Assembly (NCBI GenBank): GCA_013202335.1 | Contig: JABMQR010000153.1 | Coordinates: forward strand, 1-20,268 | Length of the DNA stretch: 20,268 nucleotides | Reading direction: 5' to 3' | From: Bacteroidota bacterium | Lineage (GTDB): Bacteria > Spirochaetota > Spirochaetia > JABMQR01 | In this document: in pieces, positions 20,192-20,268 of the stretch | Layout: each line of letters opens with the position of its first letter | How positions within the stretch are numbered: position 1 is the first letter of the stretch | The notes under the pieces: model-generated | Told to the model about the DNA's origin: nothing | Database searches by the model: none | What the model saw: only the letters and a program-made list of their open reading frames with translations | Program-made: the position numbers and the translations under genes

Positions 20192-20268
20192 CTTCCTTGA
20201 TTCCTTCAACCTTCCTTGATTCCTTCAACCTTCCTTGATTCCTTCAACCTTCCTTGATTCCTTCAACC
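20192..20268. repeat. 19-bp tandem repeat, four copies, running off the window
   Basis: Four perfect copies of CTTCCTTGATTCCTTCAAC occupy 20192-20267, and the first base of a fifth reaches the window edge. There is no spacer between units. No coding frame is supported. It lies upstream of the aminotransferase operon and may mark the border of the cluster. Confidence 0.95.

Noticed and set aside
20192..20268. CRISPR array
   Set aside because: Units are directly adjacent with no unique spacers, and no cas gene is present. It is an ordinary tandem repeat.

Overview
The window looks like an accessory carbohydrate or cofactor catabolic locus from a free-living anaerobe, most likely a spirochaete (Spirochaetales-like). 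That guess rests on the type of sugar-binding protein (signal peptide ending in LFAQG), the mixed AT/GC composition and the CUT1 transporter without its own ATPase. It is an inference from gene style, not from a marker gene.

Layout. Positions 1-2890 hold a DRE-TIM aldolase-type gene (+), a small hypothetical gene (-), a small membrane protein (-), tandem and palindromic repeats, and one complete copy of a dispersed palindromic element. Positions 2891-4164 hold an AT-rich lipoprotein gene and a REP-associated tyrosine transposase (RAYT), both on +. From 4485 to 20059 everything is on the minus strand. In order of transcription this is: a DegT-type PLP aminotransferase, three uroporphyrinogen-decarboxylase/MtaA-like proteins and an Ldh2-type dehydrogenase, joined by 4-8 bp stop/start overlaps; then two CUT1 permeases and a sugar-binding protein; then a BNR/Asp-box protein, an N-acetylneuraminate-lyase-like aldolase and a large deacetylase-like protein; then a PocR-AraC regulator and a Gfo/Idh/MocA oxidoreductase. 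A 25-bp sequence (24/25 identical) sits just upstream of the ribosome-binding site of both the aminotransferase unit and the permease unit, suggesting that both are controlled together. The likely scheme is import of an (amino)sugar or sialic-acid-like compound, aldolytic cleavage and redox steps, with possible methyl transfer by the UroD-like proteins. The actual substrate cannot be read from the sequence.

The most striking content is a family of about 80-90 bp palindromic elements. Each is built as CCTCCGTCCC, then hairpin B, then hairpin A (CAGTTGC/GCAACTG), then a spacer containing TTGTCGG, and complete copies end in another CCTCCGTCCC. Seven copies are recognisable. Hairpin B arms differ between copies but stay complementary (compensatory changes). 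Several copies lie inside genes: one adds about 35 in-frame residues to the middle of a UroD-like protein, two in tandem make its roughly 50-residue C-terminal tail, and one makes the C-terminal tail of the aminotransferase. In the last two cases the repeat also appears to supply the Shine-Dalgarno sequence of the next gene. The 10-mer GGGACGGAGG occurs 14 times exactly, nine of them inside genes and always on the coding strand. The RAYT gene is bracketed by inverted 14-bp copies of it. This resembles a RAYT/REP system behaving like the protein-invading Rickettsia palindromic elements.
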